Source of the DNA: Anaerolineae bacterium
GTDB taxonomy: Bacteria; Chloroflexota; Anaerolineae; Aggregatilineales; Ch27
DNA: 64,000 nt
Reading direction: 5' to 3'
Assembly (NCBI GenBank): GCA_013178165.1
Contig: JABLXG010000005.1
Location: 1-64,000 of the forward strand
Shown piece after piece: positions 44,545 to 51,902 of the stretch (position 1 is its first letter; each line of letters begins with the position of its first letter). A program made the translations under genes and the position numbers. The notes under the pieces were generated by a model. It ran no database searches and was not told where the DNA came from. It saw nothing but the letters and a program-made list of their open reading frames with translations.

Positions 44545-45294
44545 TCAGTCCACAGGGAGGCTCAGGGCAGCGACGCCGTTTTCCAGCGCGAACCACAGGC
44601 GTCCATCCGGCCCCTGGCGGATCGCGCCAGTTGGCGCGCCGGGCAGGCCATCCAGGCCGGTATAGCGCCGCAGATCATCCCCGTGCAGGCGGATGACCGA
44701 ATCGGCGCAGGCGACCCACAGCACGCCGTCCGCAGCGGCCAGCAAGCCGCGTATCTCACATGTGCCTTCCAGGGCAGCCAGGCGGCCAGAGTCAAAGCCC
44801 TCAGGAAGCTGAACAAACGGCGGAAAGATGAAGGCCACCGGGACGGGGGCGCTCCAGGTCTGGCCGTCGAAGTTCGTGATCTGGCCGTCGGCCAGCCCGG
44901 CCCGCAGATTGTCGTCGCTAGCCCACAAGCGGACCGGGATGGCCCCCGCCGGGAAGCCCGGCGCCGGGTTATATGCGCCATCCGCGCTGAGGATCAGTAG
45001 CCCGCTATCCGCAGCAACGTATAGCGTGCCGTTGAAGAAGATCAGGTCATGCGCCGCCTTGCGCCGCCCCAGGCCATGAAACTCCCAGCCCAGCGGCGCG
45101 GGCGAAGAAAGCGCCGCTGCCGCGACCACCGTCTGGGCGGCATTGGTCGCCTCAATATGCAGCGCGGCGGGCACGGCGTTGCCGCCGCCCAGCAGGGCCA
45201 GTAGCAGCATCAGCACGCCGAAACCGATCACCGCCAGTGCAATGCGGGCCTGATCGGAGAGCCTGCCAGGCGAAGACTGATTATCTGAAGGCAT
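44545..45294 (-). CDS. Hypothetical membrane-anchored protein, beta-propeller-like
   Basis: A 249-aa protein. One hydrophobic segment near the N-terminus (IALAVIGFGVLMLLLALLGG) then ~190 residues with repeats reminiscent of a beta propeller: DLIFFNGTLYVAADSGLLILSADG, VRLWASDDNLRAGLADGQITNFDGQTW, IRGLLAAADGVLWVACADSVIRLHGDDL and IRQGPDGRLWFALENGVAAL. Such repeats occur in two-component-propeller proteins. No catalytic residues recognised. Confidence 0.6.
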   Translation of the reverse strand: MPSDNQSSPGRLSDQARIALAVIGFGVLMLLLALLGGGNAVPAALHIEATNAAQTVVAAAALSSPAPLGWEFHGLGRRKAAHDLIFFNGTLYVAADSGLLILSADGAYNPAPGFPAGAIPVRLWASDDNLRAGLADGQITNFDGQTWSAPVPVAFIFPPFVQLPEGFDSGRLAALEGTCEIRGLLAAADGVLWVACADSVIRLHGDDLRRYTGLDGLPGAPTGAIRQGPDGRLWFALENGVAALSLPVD

Positions 45295-45424
45295 AGGCGG
45301 TATCCTGTGGACTGTCGGAGGCAGGGCTTGCCAGCACCCCCCTCCCTGCCGGATAATTGTACCCCAGGGCTGGCGGGAAAACGTAACCGCACAGCCCGCA
45401 AACTGACAGGCGAAAGGCGAAATC

Positions 45425-46708
45425 GTGGTCGAAAGATTACCCGTACCGGCGCCTCTGGCGCGTCCGCTGGGATACCCCCGCGTAGCGAACCTGCCGGAAG
45501 AACGGCAGGAAGGGCTGCGGCGTTTCTGGCTGGAAGGGCTGTTCAGTTCGATCGGCCTGGCCCTGACCGATCCGTACTATACCCTGTATGCCTTGAGTCT
45601 AGGCGCCAACAGCTCCCAGATCGGCCTGGTCAATACGCTGTCGCAGCTCAGCGGGGCGATACTTTCCCTGCCCGGCGCGATCCTGGCTGAACGCAGCGGG
45701 CGCTACAAGTGGGTAGCCCTGACCGGGCAATTCCTCAAGCAGAGCATGTGGCTGCTGATGGGGCTGGCCGTCTGGCTGCTGCCGCCCAGCGCGGCGCTGG
45801 GAATGGTCCTGGCGGGCTGGGTGGCCGTCTCGATCTTCGGGACGTTGCTGGGTAGCGCCTGGTCGTCGCTGGTTGCTGAGATCGTGCCGGCAGCGATCCG
45901 CGGGCAATACTTCGCTTCCCGCAACATCCTGATGCAACTGAGCAAAATCGCGATCGTGCCGGCTGCCGGGTTGTTCATCAAGACCATCGGGGAACCGCTG
46001 GGGTATCAGGCCGTCTTTATCCTGGGCTTTATCTTCGGGCTGGGGGCGCTATATTTCTTCCGCGGCCTGCCGGAACACCGCCATACGCCGGTGGCAAGCA
46101 GTGGGGAGCGCTTTGGCCTTCGGGAGACCCTGCGCGGGATGCGCGCCTACCACAACTACCGGCACTTTGTCCTGGCCCACACTGTGCTGAACTTCGGCGT
46201 GATGCTCGGCGGGCCATTCATTCAGGTCTACATGGTTGAAGCGGCCCATTTTGATGTGGCGACAATCAGCGTACTGAACACAGTAGGCGTGTTCGCCACG
46301 ATGATCAGCATGTATGTCTTTGGGCGCTGGCAGGATCGCTTCGGCATCACCTGGATCATGCGGTTTACCGTGGCGATGCCGATTATCCCGGTGCTATGGC
46401 TGGGCGTGACCGAACCCTGGCAGGGCGCGCTGGTGCAGTTCTATGCTTCAGTGGCCTGGACGGGTTACAACCTGGGGTCGTTCAACCTGCTGCTGGCGAT
46501 CACGCCGGAGAACCACCGCCCACGCTACCTGGCCCTGCATACAACCATCGCTGCCCTGATCGGCTCGATCGGGCCAATGATTGGCGGCTGGCTGCTGGAT
46601 GCGACAGGTTTTCTCCCCGTGTTCTCGCTCTCGACCATCTTCCGGGCGGCGGGGATGATCCTGTTCCTGGCGCTGGTGCGGGAGCCGGCGCAGGCGGAAT
46701 CTGCCTGA
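45425..46708 (+). CDS. Major facilitator superfamily transporter
   Basis: A 427-aa protein with about twelve hydrophobic segments. Family features include GANSSQIGLVNTLSQLSGAILSLPGAILAERSGRYKWVA, with a loop 2-3 motif and charged residues, and the second half GPFIQVYMVEAAHFDVATISVLNTVGVFATMISMYVFGRWQDRFG. Substrate unknown; this subgroup includes exporters. It begins with GTG 45425. Expression signals upstream are not obvious. Confidence 0.9.
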   Translation: MVERLPVPAPLARPLGYPRVANLPEERQEGLRRFWLEGLFSSIGLALTDPYYTLYALSLGANSSQIGLVNTLSQLSGAILSLPGAILAERSGRYKWVALTGQFLKQSMWLLMGLAVWLLPPSAALGMVLAGWVAVSIFGTLLGSAWSSLVAEIVPAAIRGQYFASRNILMQLSKIAIVPAAGLFIKTIGEPLGYQAVFILGFIFGLGALYFFRGLPEHRHTPVASSGERFGLRETLRGMRAYHNYRHFVLAHTVLNFGVMLGGPFIQVYMVEAAHFDVATISVLNTVGVFATMISMYVFGRWQDRFGITWIMRFTVAMPIIPVLWLGVTEPWQGALVQFYASVAWTGYNLGSFNLLLAITPENHRPRYLALHTTIAALIGSIGPMIGGWLLDATGFLPVFSLSTIFRAAGMILFLALVREPAQAESA

Positions 46709-46728
46709 GCCGTGCGGTCAAAGGCGCC

Positions 46729-47004
46729 CTAGATCTGCTCAAAGTGGACCGTATCCAGCACGAACAGCGTGGCCCGGTGCTCGTCCGCTGGCGGCTCGTT
46801 CTGGCAGGAGGCGCGGATCAAATCCAGCGCGCTGTTGACGGCTGACTCATCTACCCCGATCAGCAGGGTAGTCTGCCCGCCCCGCCGCAGAAAACCGCCG
46901 GTGCTGGCAATGCGTGTGACCGCATAGTGATTGGCCACCAGGGCGTTCATCACGTTTTCGCTGTTAGCCGCTCCAACAATGGCGATAATGAATTTTTCGG
47001 CCAT
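46729..47004 (-). CDS. Cyclic-di-AMP receptor-like protein (short paralogue)
   Basis: A 91-aa PII-like protein. KFIIAIVGAANSENVMNALVANHYAVTRIASTGGFLRRGGQTTLLIGV and the ending LFVLDTVHFEQI match DarA/PstA-type c-di-AMP receptors, with the TGGFLRRGG ligand-loop region. It is shorter than the neighbour by 17 residues because the long loop in the second half is deleted. It lies 12 nt downstream of its full-length paralogue. Confidence 0.85.
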   Translation of the reverse strand: MAEKFIIAIVGAANSENVMNALVANHYAVTRIASTGGFLRRGGQTTLLIGVDESAVNSALDLIRASCQNEPPADEHRATLFVLDTVHFEQI

Positions 47005-47016
47005 GGCTGCGCTCTC

Positions 47017-47343
47017 TTAGATTTGCTCAAAGTGTTTTACGTCCAGCACAAAAACGGTCGCCCCGCCGACGGTAACTTCGACATACGCGCCAACCGTCAT
47101 TGGATGCTCAGCGGAATGTGGCGCAATGGGCATCATCCGGGTACGGCGCTTGCAGGTACTGCGCAGGAGATTGATCAGGTGCGGCACCTGATCGTCCTGA
47201 ACGCCGCAAAACAGGGTTGTGTTGCCCTGGCGGAAGAATCCGCCGGTGGTCGCCACACGGGTGACCCGGTAGCCAGCCTCGGTAATCGCCTCGACCACGG
47301 CATCGGCATCCAGGTCCTGAACAATGGCAATGACAAGTTTCAT
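47017..47343 (-). CDS. Cyclic-di-AMP receptor (PstA/DarA family)
   Basis: A 108-aa trimeric PII-like signal protein: KLVIAIVQDLDADAVVEAITEAGYRVTRVATTGGFFRQGNTTLFCGVQDDQVPHLINLLRSTC and VEVTVGGATVFVLDVKHFEQI are canonical. The ligand region is TGGFFRQGNTT. It is the first gene of the pair; AAGGAG precedes its ATG. No diadenylate cyclase is in the window. Confidence 0.93.
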   Translation of the reverse strand: MKLVIAIVQDLDADAVVEAITEAGYRVTRVATTGGFFRQGNTTLFCGVQDDQVPHLINLLRSTCKRRTRMMPIAPHSAEHPMTVGAYVEVTVGGATVFVLDVKHFEQI

Positions 47344-47530
47344 GAGCAGCTCTCCTTGTGTCGAGCCGTGTGAACGAAGTTTTCCCTGCCCGTATTGTAC
47401 CGTATTCCGGCGCGGTGTCGCCCCAATCTGACCAGTTCGAGCGCAGGCAGAGGCTGCCAGCGATCAGGCCGCGCCCTGCGCAGACGGACGGAAGGAAAGG
47501 GTGGGCAGCGGGCGGCCTCCCGGCTCTTTT

Positions 47531-47540
47531 CCCCCCCCCC
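47531..47540. repeat. Run of ten C in an intergenic region
   Basis: Ten consecutive C at 47531-47540 in a 316-nt gene-free interval (47344-47659) between the c-di-AMP receptor gene (minus) and the Trm112-like gene (plus). It is 52 nt upstream of the plus-strand promoter at 47592-47620. A -10-like TACAAT on the minus strand lies at 47394-47399. Nothing else is seen in this interval. Confidence 0.7.
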
Positions 47541-47591
47541 TCTCCATTTTGCGCTGGAGCGAGGCCAGGGGGCAGGCTGCCAGCAACCGGC

Positions 47592-47620
47592 TTGACGATC
47601 CCCGGCAGCGGTGGCATACT
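47592..47620 (+). promoter_or_regulatory. Promoter of the Trm112-like gene
   Basis: TTGACG (47592-47597), a spacer of exactly 17 nt and CATACT (47615-47620). Start near 47627, 33 nt before ATG 47660. Confidence 0.65.
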
Positions 47621-47659
47621 CAGCCTGATATGACCTGCCAACAGTGAGGTTTCTGATTG

Positions 47660-47938
47660 ATGACCGAGTCCACGGCGACGCCGCCGATCGATAGCGAGCA
47701 CCTGGCCATCCTGCGCTGCCCGGTGGCCGTACACTATAAGGACAAAGGCGACGACCCCGGTCGCCTGGAGTTGATCCAGCGTCCTAACGGAGACTGGTGG
47801 CTGATCTGCCCCGATTCCGGCTGCAAATACCCGATCGCCCCTGAGGGCTTCCCGGTGATGCTGGTCAATGTCGGCATGCGTTATAAGGATACGCCGGTTG
47901 ATGACCTCCCGGTCATTGCCGAGCTCTCCTTTGAGTGA
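47660..47938 (+). CDS. Trm112-family zinc-ribbon-like protein
   Basis: A 92-aa protein. SEHLAILRCPVAVHYKDKG, GRLELIQRPNGDWWLICPDSGCKYPIAPEGFPVML fits the Trm112/YcaR pattern, in which a small domain acts as a partner or activator of methyltransferases. The zinc Cys set is partly kept (CPV and C-x4-C). ATG 47660 with GAGG upstream. Confidence 0.8.
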   Translation: MTESTATPPIDSEHLAILRCPVAVHYKDKGDDPGRLELIQRPNGDWWLICPDSGCKYPIAPEGFPVMLVNVGMRYKDTPVDDLPVIAELSFE

Positions 47939-48141
47939 ACGCCCTGCCAGCGCCTAACCGGCCCGCCTCCCACGGCGGGCCGGTTGCATCTGGAGACAGG
48001 GAAACAGCGGCTGCAAAGCACGGGTCGCTGGCGCTTCACTTGCCCGACCGCTGGCCTCCTGACCTCCCAGCTTACCAGCTGGTTCCTGCCTCTTTCATGC
48101 CCTTGTCTGCTCCCCGGCTTTCCGGCCAGCGTCAAAAGGTG

Positions 48142-48147
48142 TATGAT
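48142..48147 (+). promoter_or_regulatory. -10 element of the SH3/M23 gene
   Basis: TATGAT 32 nt before the ATG at 48179, with TTTCCG as a weak -35 17 nt upstream (48119-48124). Confidence 0.4.
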
Positions 48148-48178
48148 GGCTGCACACTGAAGCATAAAGGAGCGCCTC

Positions 48179-49477
48179 ATGCCTACCACACCCAGCCAGG
48201 CAATTATCCGCGGTCTGCCCGACCGGCCCGACATCACCGAGATCAACATCCGCTCCGGCCCCGGCACCGGCTACGCGCTGCTGTTCAAAGCCCCCGTTGG
48301 CGTAAGCGCCGCCATCCTGGATGCGTTGCCAGATGACGCCGGGAATGGTTTTCAGGGCAAAGTCTACCAGTGGCTCAAGCTGCGCCTGCCCGATGGCAGC
48401 GAAGGCTGGGCGCGCGACGACCTGCTGGACCTGGCCCCCGGCGATCACACCGCCTGTGGCTATCCTGTCCTGGCCATGCGCACTTTCGCCTTCAGCCTGG
48501 TGCGCGACGCCAGCAAACGCCCGACCGCTGCGCCGGTCGAACCGGCTGCCCCGCTGTGGATTCCAGCTGGATCCGTCGAAACCGCTGTGCCAGCTGATCC
48601 CGGCGAGCCAGCTGAACCGGGCACAACGCCGGACGGCCCACCGCCAACAGCGGAAGTGCCCGCTGACGGCTGTGTGGGCATCGTGATCGGCGGGCGCGAA
48701 TCGATCAATGTGCGTTCGGGGCCGTCGACCCGCTACGGCATCGTGACCACCGTTCCGCGCGGGGCACGACTGGAGATTCTGGATATCCGCCCGGACGAAA
48801 CCGGCGGCCCATTGCGCTGGGTGCAGGTGCCCTTGCCGGAACAGGAAGGCTGGGTGCGCGAGGATTTGCTCAGTTTTCAGGGGGCGGATTGCGCCACGTC
48901 CGGCCTGCTGCCGGCGGCGGATCTGTACCCCGCCCCGCTGACCCCGCCCAATTACTGGTGGGTACGCGGTTACGAAGGTCCCCTGCCCGCTCACAATGGC
49001 TGGGACCTGGGCGCGCAGGTCGGCGAGCCAGTGCTGGCCGGGCCGCATGGCGGACGGGTGATCATCGCCTTCAACGCCAGCAACGCCACGCCGGAAAAAC
49101 CCAGCGTCCGCGATCACGGGCTGAAGCTGGGCGACCCCCGCGTGTTCGGCGACCCCGGCTGGGGCTTTGGCTACGGCCACTACATCGTGGTGCGCTACAC
49201 CCACGATCTACTGCCCGCCCACACCCGGTCAGCGCTGGCGGCGGCGGGGCTGCCGGGCGCGGCGATCTTCGTCATGTACGCCCACCTGCGGGATCGGGCG
49301 GTGGCGCAAGGCGCAGCCCTTAGCCCCCGCCAGATCATCGGGACGTGCGGTAATTCCGGTAATTCTGAAGCCCCGCATGTTCACCTGGAGATCCGGGCCT
49401 CGACCAACGTCAATGAGACCAGCTGGGCGCGGCTGAGCCGCGGGCTGCTGGACCCCGGACTCCTGTTCAACCGCTGA
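48179..49477 (+). CDS. SH3-domain/M23-peptidase-like protein
   Basis: A 432-aa protein. Two bacterial SH3-type domains: about 20-85 (EINIRSGPGTGYALLFKAPVGV) and about 165-230 (SINVRSGPSTRYGIVTTVPRGA), separated by a Pro/Ala-rich linker. The C-terminal ~190 residues resemble an M23 (LytM-type) peptidase: PAHNGWDLGAQVGEPVLA, FVMYAHLRDRA, GTCGNSGNSEAPHVHLEIR carry the expected His-Asp, His and His-x-His zinc and catalytic residues. No signal peptide is visible at the well-supported ATG 48179 (AAGGAG 6 nt upstream), so export is unexplained. Confidence 0.88.
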   Translation: MPTTPSQAIIRGLPDRPDITEINIRSGPGTGYALLFKAPVGVSAAILDALPDDAGNGFQGKVYQWLKLRLPDGSEGWARDDLLDLAPGDHTACGYPVLAMRTFAFSLVRDASKRPTAAPVEPAAPLWIPAGSVETAVPADPGEPAEPGTTPDGPPPTAEVPADGCVGIVIGGRESINVRSGPSTRYGIVTTVPRGARLEILDIRPDETGGPLRWVQVPLPEQEGWVREDLLSFQGADCATSGLLPAADLYPAPLTPPNYWWVRGYEGPLPAHNGWDLGAQVGEPVLAGPHGGRVIIAFNASNATPEKPSVRDHGLKLGDPRVFGDPGWGFGYGHYIVVRYTHDLLPAHTRSALAAAGLPGAAIFVMYAHLRDRAVAQGAALSPRQIIGTCGNSGNSEAPHVHLEIRASTNVNETSWARLSRGLLDPGLLFNR

Positions 49478-49529
49478 GAAGCCAGAGGCAGGTAGCGTCC
49501 CGATGGCAAGGCACATTTACCCCCGGCCA

Positions 49530-49538
49530 TGCTATACT
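49530..49538 (+). promoter_or_regulatory. Extended -10 of the DUF2007 gene
   Basis: TGCTATACT (TG-n-TATACT) 38 nt before ATG 49576. An extended -10 can act without a -35; none is visible. Confidence 0.5.
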
Positions 49539-49575
49539 GAAGATAACCGCACCATACGCAGCAGGGAGGCACCCC

Positions 49576-49902
49576 ATGCCGGATGAGGTTGTCAAGCGCC
49601 AGGGGCCGGACGGCCGGTTATGGTACCGCGTCGCCGTCGCCATGGGAGAGGCCGAGGCCGCCATCCTGGCCGGGGTGTTGGAGACCGCCAGCATCCCGAC
49701 GCTGACCTACCGCGAGTCAGCCGGGCTGGCCCTGCCGATGAATGTCGGCCCGCTGGGCACGATCGAGATTCTGACGCCGGAACCCTATTACGAGGAAGCG
49801 CTGGCCCTGCTGGAAGCCGACCTCGTGGCGCCTACCGACGATCTGCTTGCCGCCGGCGATGACGAAGAGATAATCGACCTGCCTCCGGAAGACGAGGCGT
49901 AG
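49576..49902 (+). CDS. DUF2007-domain small protein
   Basis: A 108-aa protein. WYRVAVAMGEAEAAILAGVLETASIPTLTYRESAGLALPMNVGPLGTIEILTPEPYYEEALALLEA fits the DUF2007/putative signal-transducing-protein fold, a small alpha-beta unit without known enzyme residues. The tail (DDEEIIDLPPEDEA) is acidic. Convergent with the aldolase gene, 13 nt apart. Confidence 0.75.
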   Translation: MPDEVVKRQGPDGRLWYRVAVAMGEAEAAILAGVLETASIPTLTYRESAGLALPMNVGPLGTIEILTPEPYYEEALALLEADLVAPTDDLLAAGDDEEIIDLPPEDEA

Positions 49903-49915
49903 GCCACTGGTTGCC

Positions 49916-51013
49916 TCAGGCCTGCGCCCGGCGTAACAGCTCGGCGTACAGTGCTGCGATCTCCGTCGTTGGGATGTCCAACGTGGCCTGCCCGGCCACA
50001 AACTCCATCATCTGATAGACCGGAATCTGGGAAGGTCGCAGGGCTGGCCCGCGCAACAGCCAGACACCAGTCTCAGCGGCGATATCCAGAGCGGCGACAT
50101 TCAGCCGCGCCAGGTCCCCGCGCAGGAACAGATGGAACATGTTGGTGTGCGGCGGCTTGGGTGTTAGCTCGATCCCATCGAGCGCTGCCAGCGCCGCCGC
50201 TACCTCGGCCGCTTTGGCACAGTACGCCTCAACCTGCCCCAGATGGGCAGCCATGCCCTGCTGGGCGGAGAGTACGTAAGGGTACAGATGGAGCAACCGC
50301 CCGCCATGCCGGTGCTGCCAGACCCGCGCCTCGTCGATCACGTCCTGTGGCCCGGCCAGCGCCGCACCGGTCAGCCCGCCCAGCAGCTTGTAGAAGGACA
50401 CATACACTGTGTCGAATAGCCCGGCGATGGCCGCGTAATCCCGTCCGTAGAACGGGCGGCACTCCCACAGCCGTGCGCCATCCATGTGCAGGATGATGCC
50501 CTGTTCCCTGGCCCAGCCGGTCATAGCCACCAGTTCATCCCAGCCCGGCAGGACGCCGCCGATGGTGCGCTGTGGCAATTCCAGCAGCAGCGCCCCGACC
50601 GGCGTTTTGAGCTTCTTGAGATCGTCCAGCGTCAGTAGCCGGTAGCGGTCACCGACCAGCTCGGCATGCAGCCCGTGCAACAGCCGGTAAGCCCAGTCCT
50701 CATGAGCCTCCAGATGACAGGTAGGATGGCAGGCGAAACTGGCGTTGCCCGTCCGGTCGGCCCAGATGCGCAGGGCGATCTGCTGAGCCATCGTGCCGGA
50801 GGGCATGAAGACGGCGGCGGGCTTGCCAAGCAGCGCGGCGACCTCCGCCTCAAAGCGCTCGATCAGCGCGCCTTCCCCGTAGACATCTTCCTGGCTGTCT
50901 TCCGGGGTGAAGGCGGCCAGCGCCTCCAGCGCCCGGCGCGGCGGCTGTGGATAGTGGCCGGTGGTAAAGCGCGTGCAGGCCGCGAATACAGCCCGCCAAT
51001 CCCGTTCGGACAT
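49916..51013 (-). CDS. Threonine-aldolase/beta-eliminating-lyase family PLP enzyme
   Basis: A 365-aa fold-type-I PLP enzyme. GEGALIERFEAEVAALLGKPAAVFMPSGTMAQQIAL is the N-terminal cofactor region, ILHMDGARLWECRPFY supplies the Asp that contacts the pyridine N, and the internal aldimine Lys is in VSFYKLLGGLTGAALAG. Threonine aldolases cleave threonine to glycine and acetaldehyde, but specificity is not readable. ATG 51013 is chosen (AGGGGAAAGC upstream); 20 nt separate it from the preceding inositol-phosphatase-like gene. Confidence 0.9.
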   Translation of the reverse strand: MSERDWRAVFAACTRFTTGHYPQPPRRALEALAAFTPEDSQEDVYGEGALIERFEAEVAALLGKPAAVFMPSGTMAQQIALRIWADRTGNASFACHPTCHLEAHEDWAYRLLHGLHAELVGDRYRLLTLDDLKKLKTPVGALLLELPQRTIGGVLPGWDELVAMTGWAREQGIILHMDGARLWECRPFYGRDYAAIAGLFDTVYVSFYKLLGGLTGAALAGPQDVIDEARVWQHRHGGRLLHLYPYVLSAQQGMAAHLGQVEAYCAKAAEVAAALAALDGIELTPKPPHTNMFHLFLRGDLARLNVAALDIAAETGVWLLRGPALRPSQIPVYQMMEFVAGQATLDIPTTEIAALYAELLRRAQA

Positions 51014-51033
51014 GCTTTCCCCTGTTTCGCAAA

Positions 51034-51822
51034 TCACCCGGCCGGCGGGTTCAGCGCGGCGATCACAGCCTCATGCAGGCCGCCTGCTGTAGCGATGGCG
51101 CTTGTCCCGGTGGCCAGCACCCGCTCCACCGACTCAAAGACCGGCCCGCCCCGCCAGTTCGTGATGCGCCCACCCGCGCCTTCCACGATCGGGATCAGCG
51201 GCGCCACATCCCACAGCCACATGATCGGGTCAGCCATGATGTCAGCGTAACCGGTCGCCAGCAGGAAGTAACCATGCCCGTCGCCCCAGGTGCGGTAGAA
51301 GCGCACGCGGCGGGTCAGAGCGTCGTAAGCCGCCCCATCCTGGTAATGGGCAACGCTGGTATGGCTGGAAGCGAGCAGCACCGCATCCTCCAGCCGGGCG
51401 CAGGGGCGGACACGCACGGGCTGCCCGTTGAGGAGCGCCTGCCGCCCGTCGCCGATCAGCAGGTGACCGGTCAGCGGATGGTGCAGGACGCCGAGTACTG
51501 GCTGCTCGTGCCGCAGCAGACCGATCAGCGTCGAGAACAGGAAGCTGCCGGTAACGAAGCTCTTGGTGCCGTCGATCGGGTCAAGCGTCCAGACGTACTC
51601 GGCGTCCGGGTGCTCGTGGCCGTATTCTTCGCCAATAATGCCATGCTCCGGGAAGGCGGCGGTGATGGCCGCCCGCATGGCTGCCTCGGCCTCGCGGTCG
51701 GCGGCAGTGACCGGCGAGCCATCAGCCTTGTCATCCACTGCCACGCCCGATCGGAAGTAGCGCAGGATGATCGCGCCGCTGATCTGCGCCAGCCGTTCAG
51801 CCAGCGCCACAAAATCGTGCAT
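51034..51822 (-). CDS. Inositol-monophosphatase-family phosphatase (HisN-like)
   Basis: A 262-aa metal-dependent phosphatase. Motifs are GSPVTAADREAEAAMR, the Glu in GIIGEEYGHEH, DPIDGTKSFVTG (metal-binding Asp-x-x-Asp) and WDVAPLIPIVEGAGGRI. The closest functional label is histidinol-phosphatase or myo-inositol monophosphatase, not resolved by sequence alone. It is followed 20 nt later by the aldolase gene. The start at 51822 is unambiguous. Confidence 0.88.
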   Translation of the reverse strand: MHDFVALAERLAQISGAIILRYFRSGVAVDDKADGSPVTAADREAEAAMRAAITAAFPEHGIIGEEYGHEHPDAEYVWTLDPIDGTKSFVTGSFLFSTLIGLLRHEQPVLGVLHHPLTGHLLIGDGRQALLNGQPVRVRPCARLEDAVLLASSHTSVAHYQDGAAYDALTRRVRFYRTWGDGHGYFLLATGYADIMADPIMWLWDVAPLIPIVEGAGGRITNWRGGPVFESVERVLATGTSAIATAGGLHEAVIAALNPPAG

Positions 51823-51902
51823 GGGTATTCTCCTTGGCCGATCGATCTTGCCTGTTCTGGATCATGCGCCGGAAGTGGGAGAAAGCCAACAGATCGCCCG
51901 GT

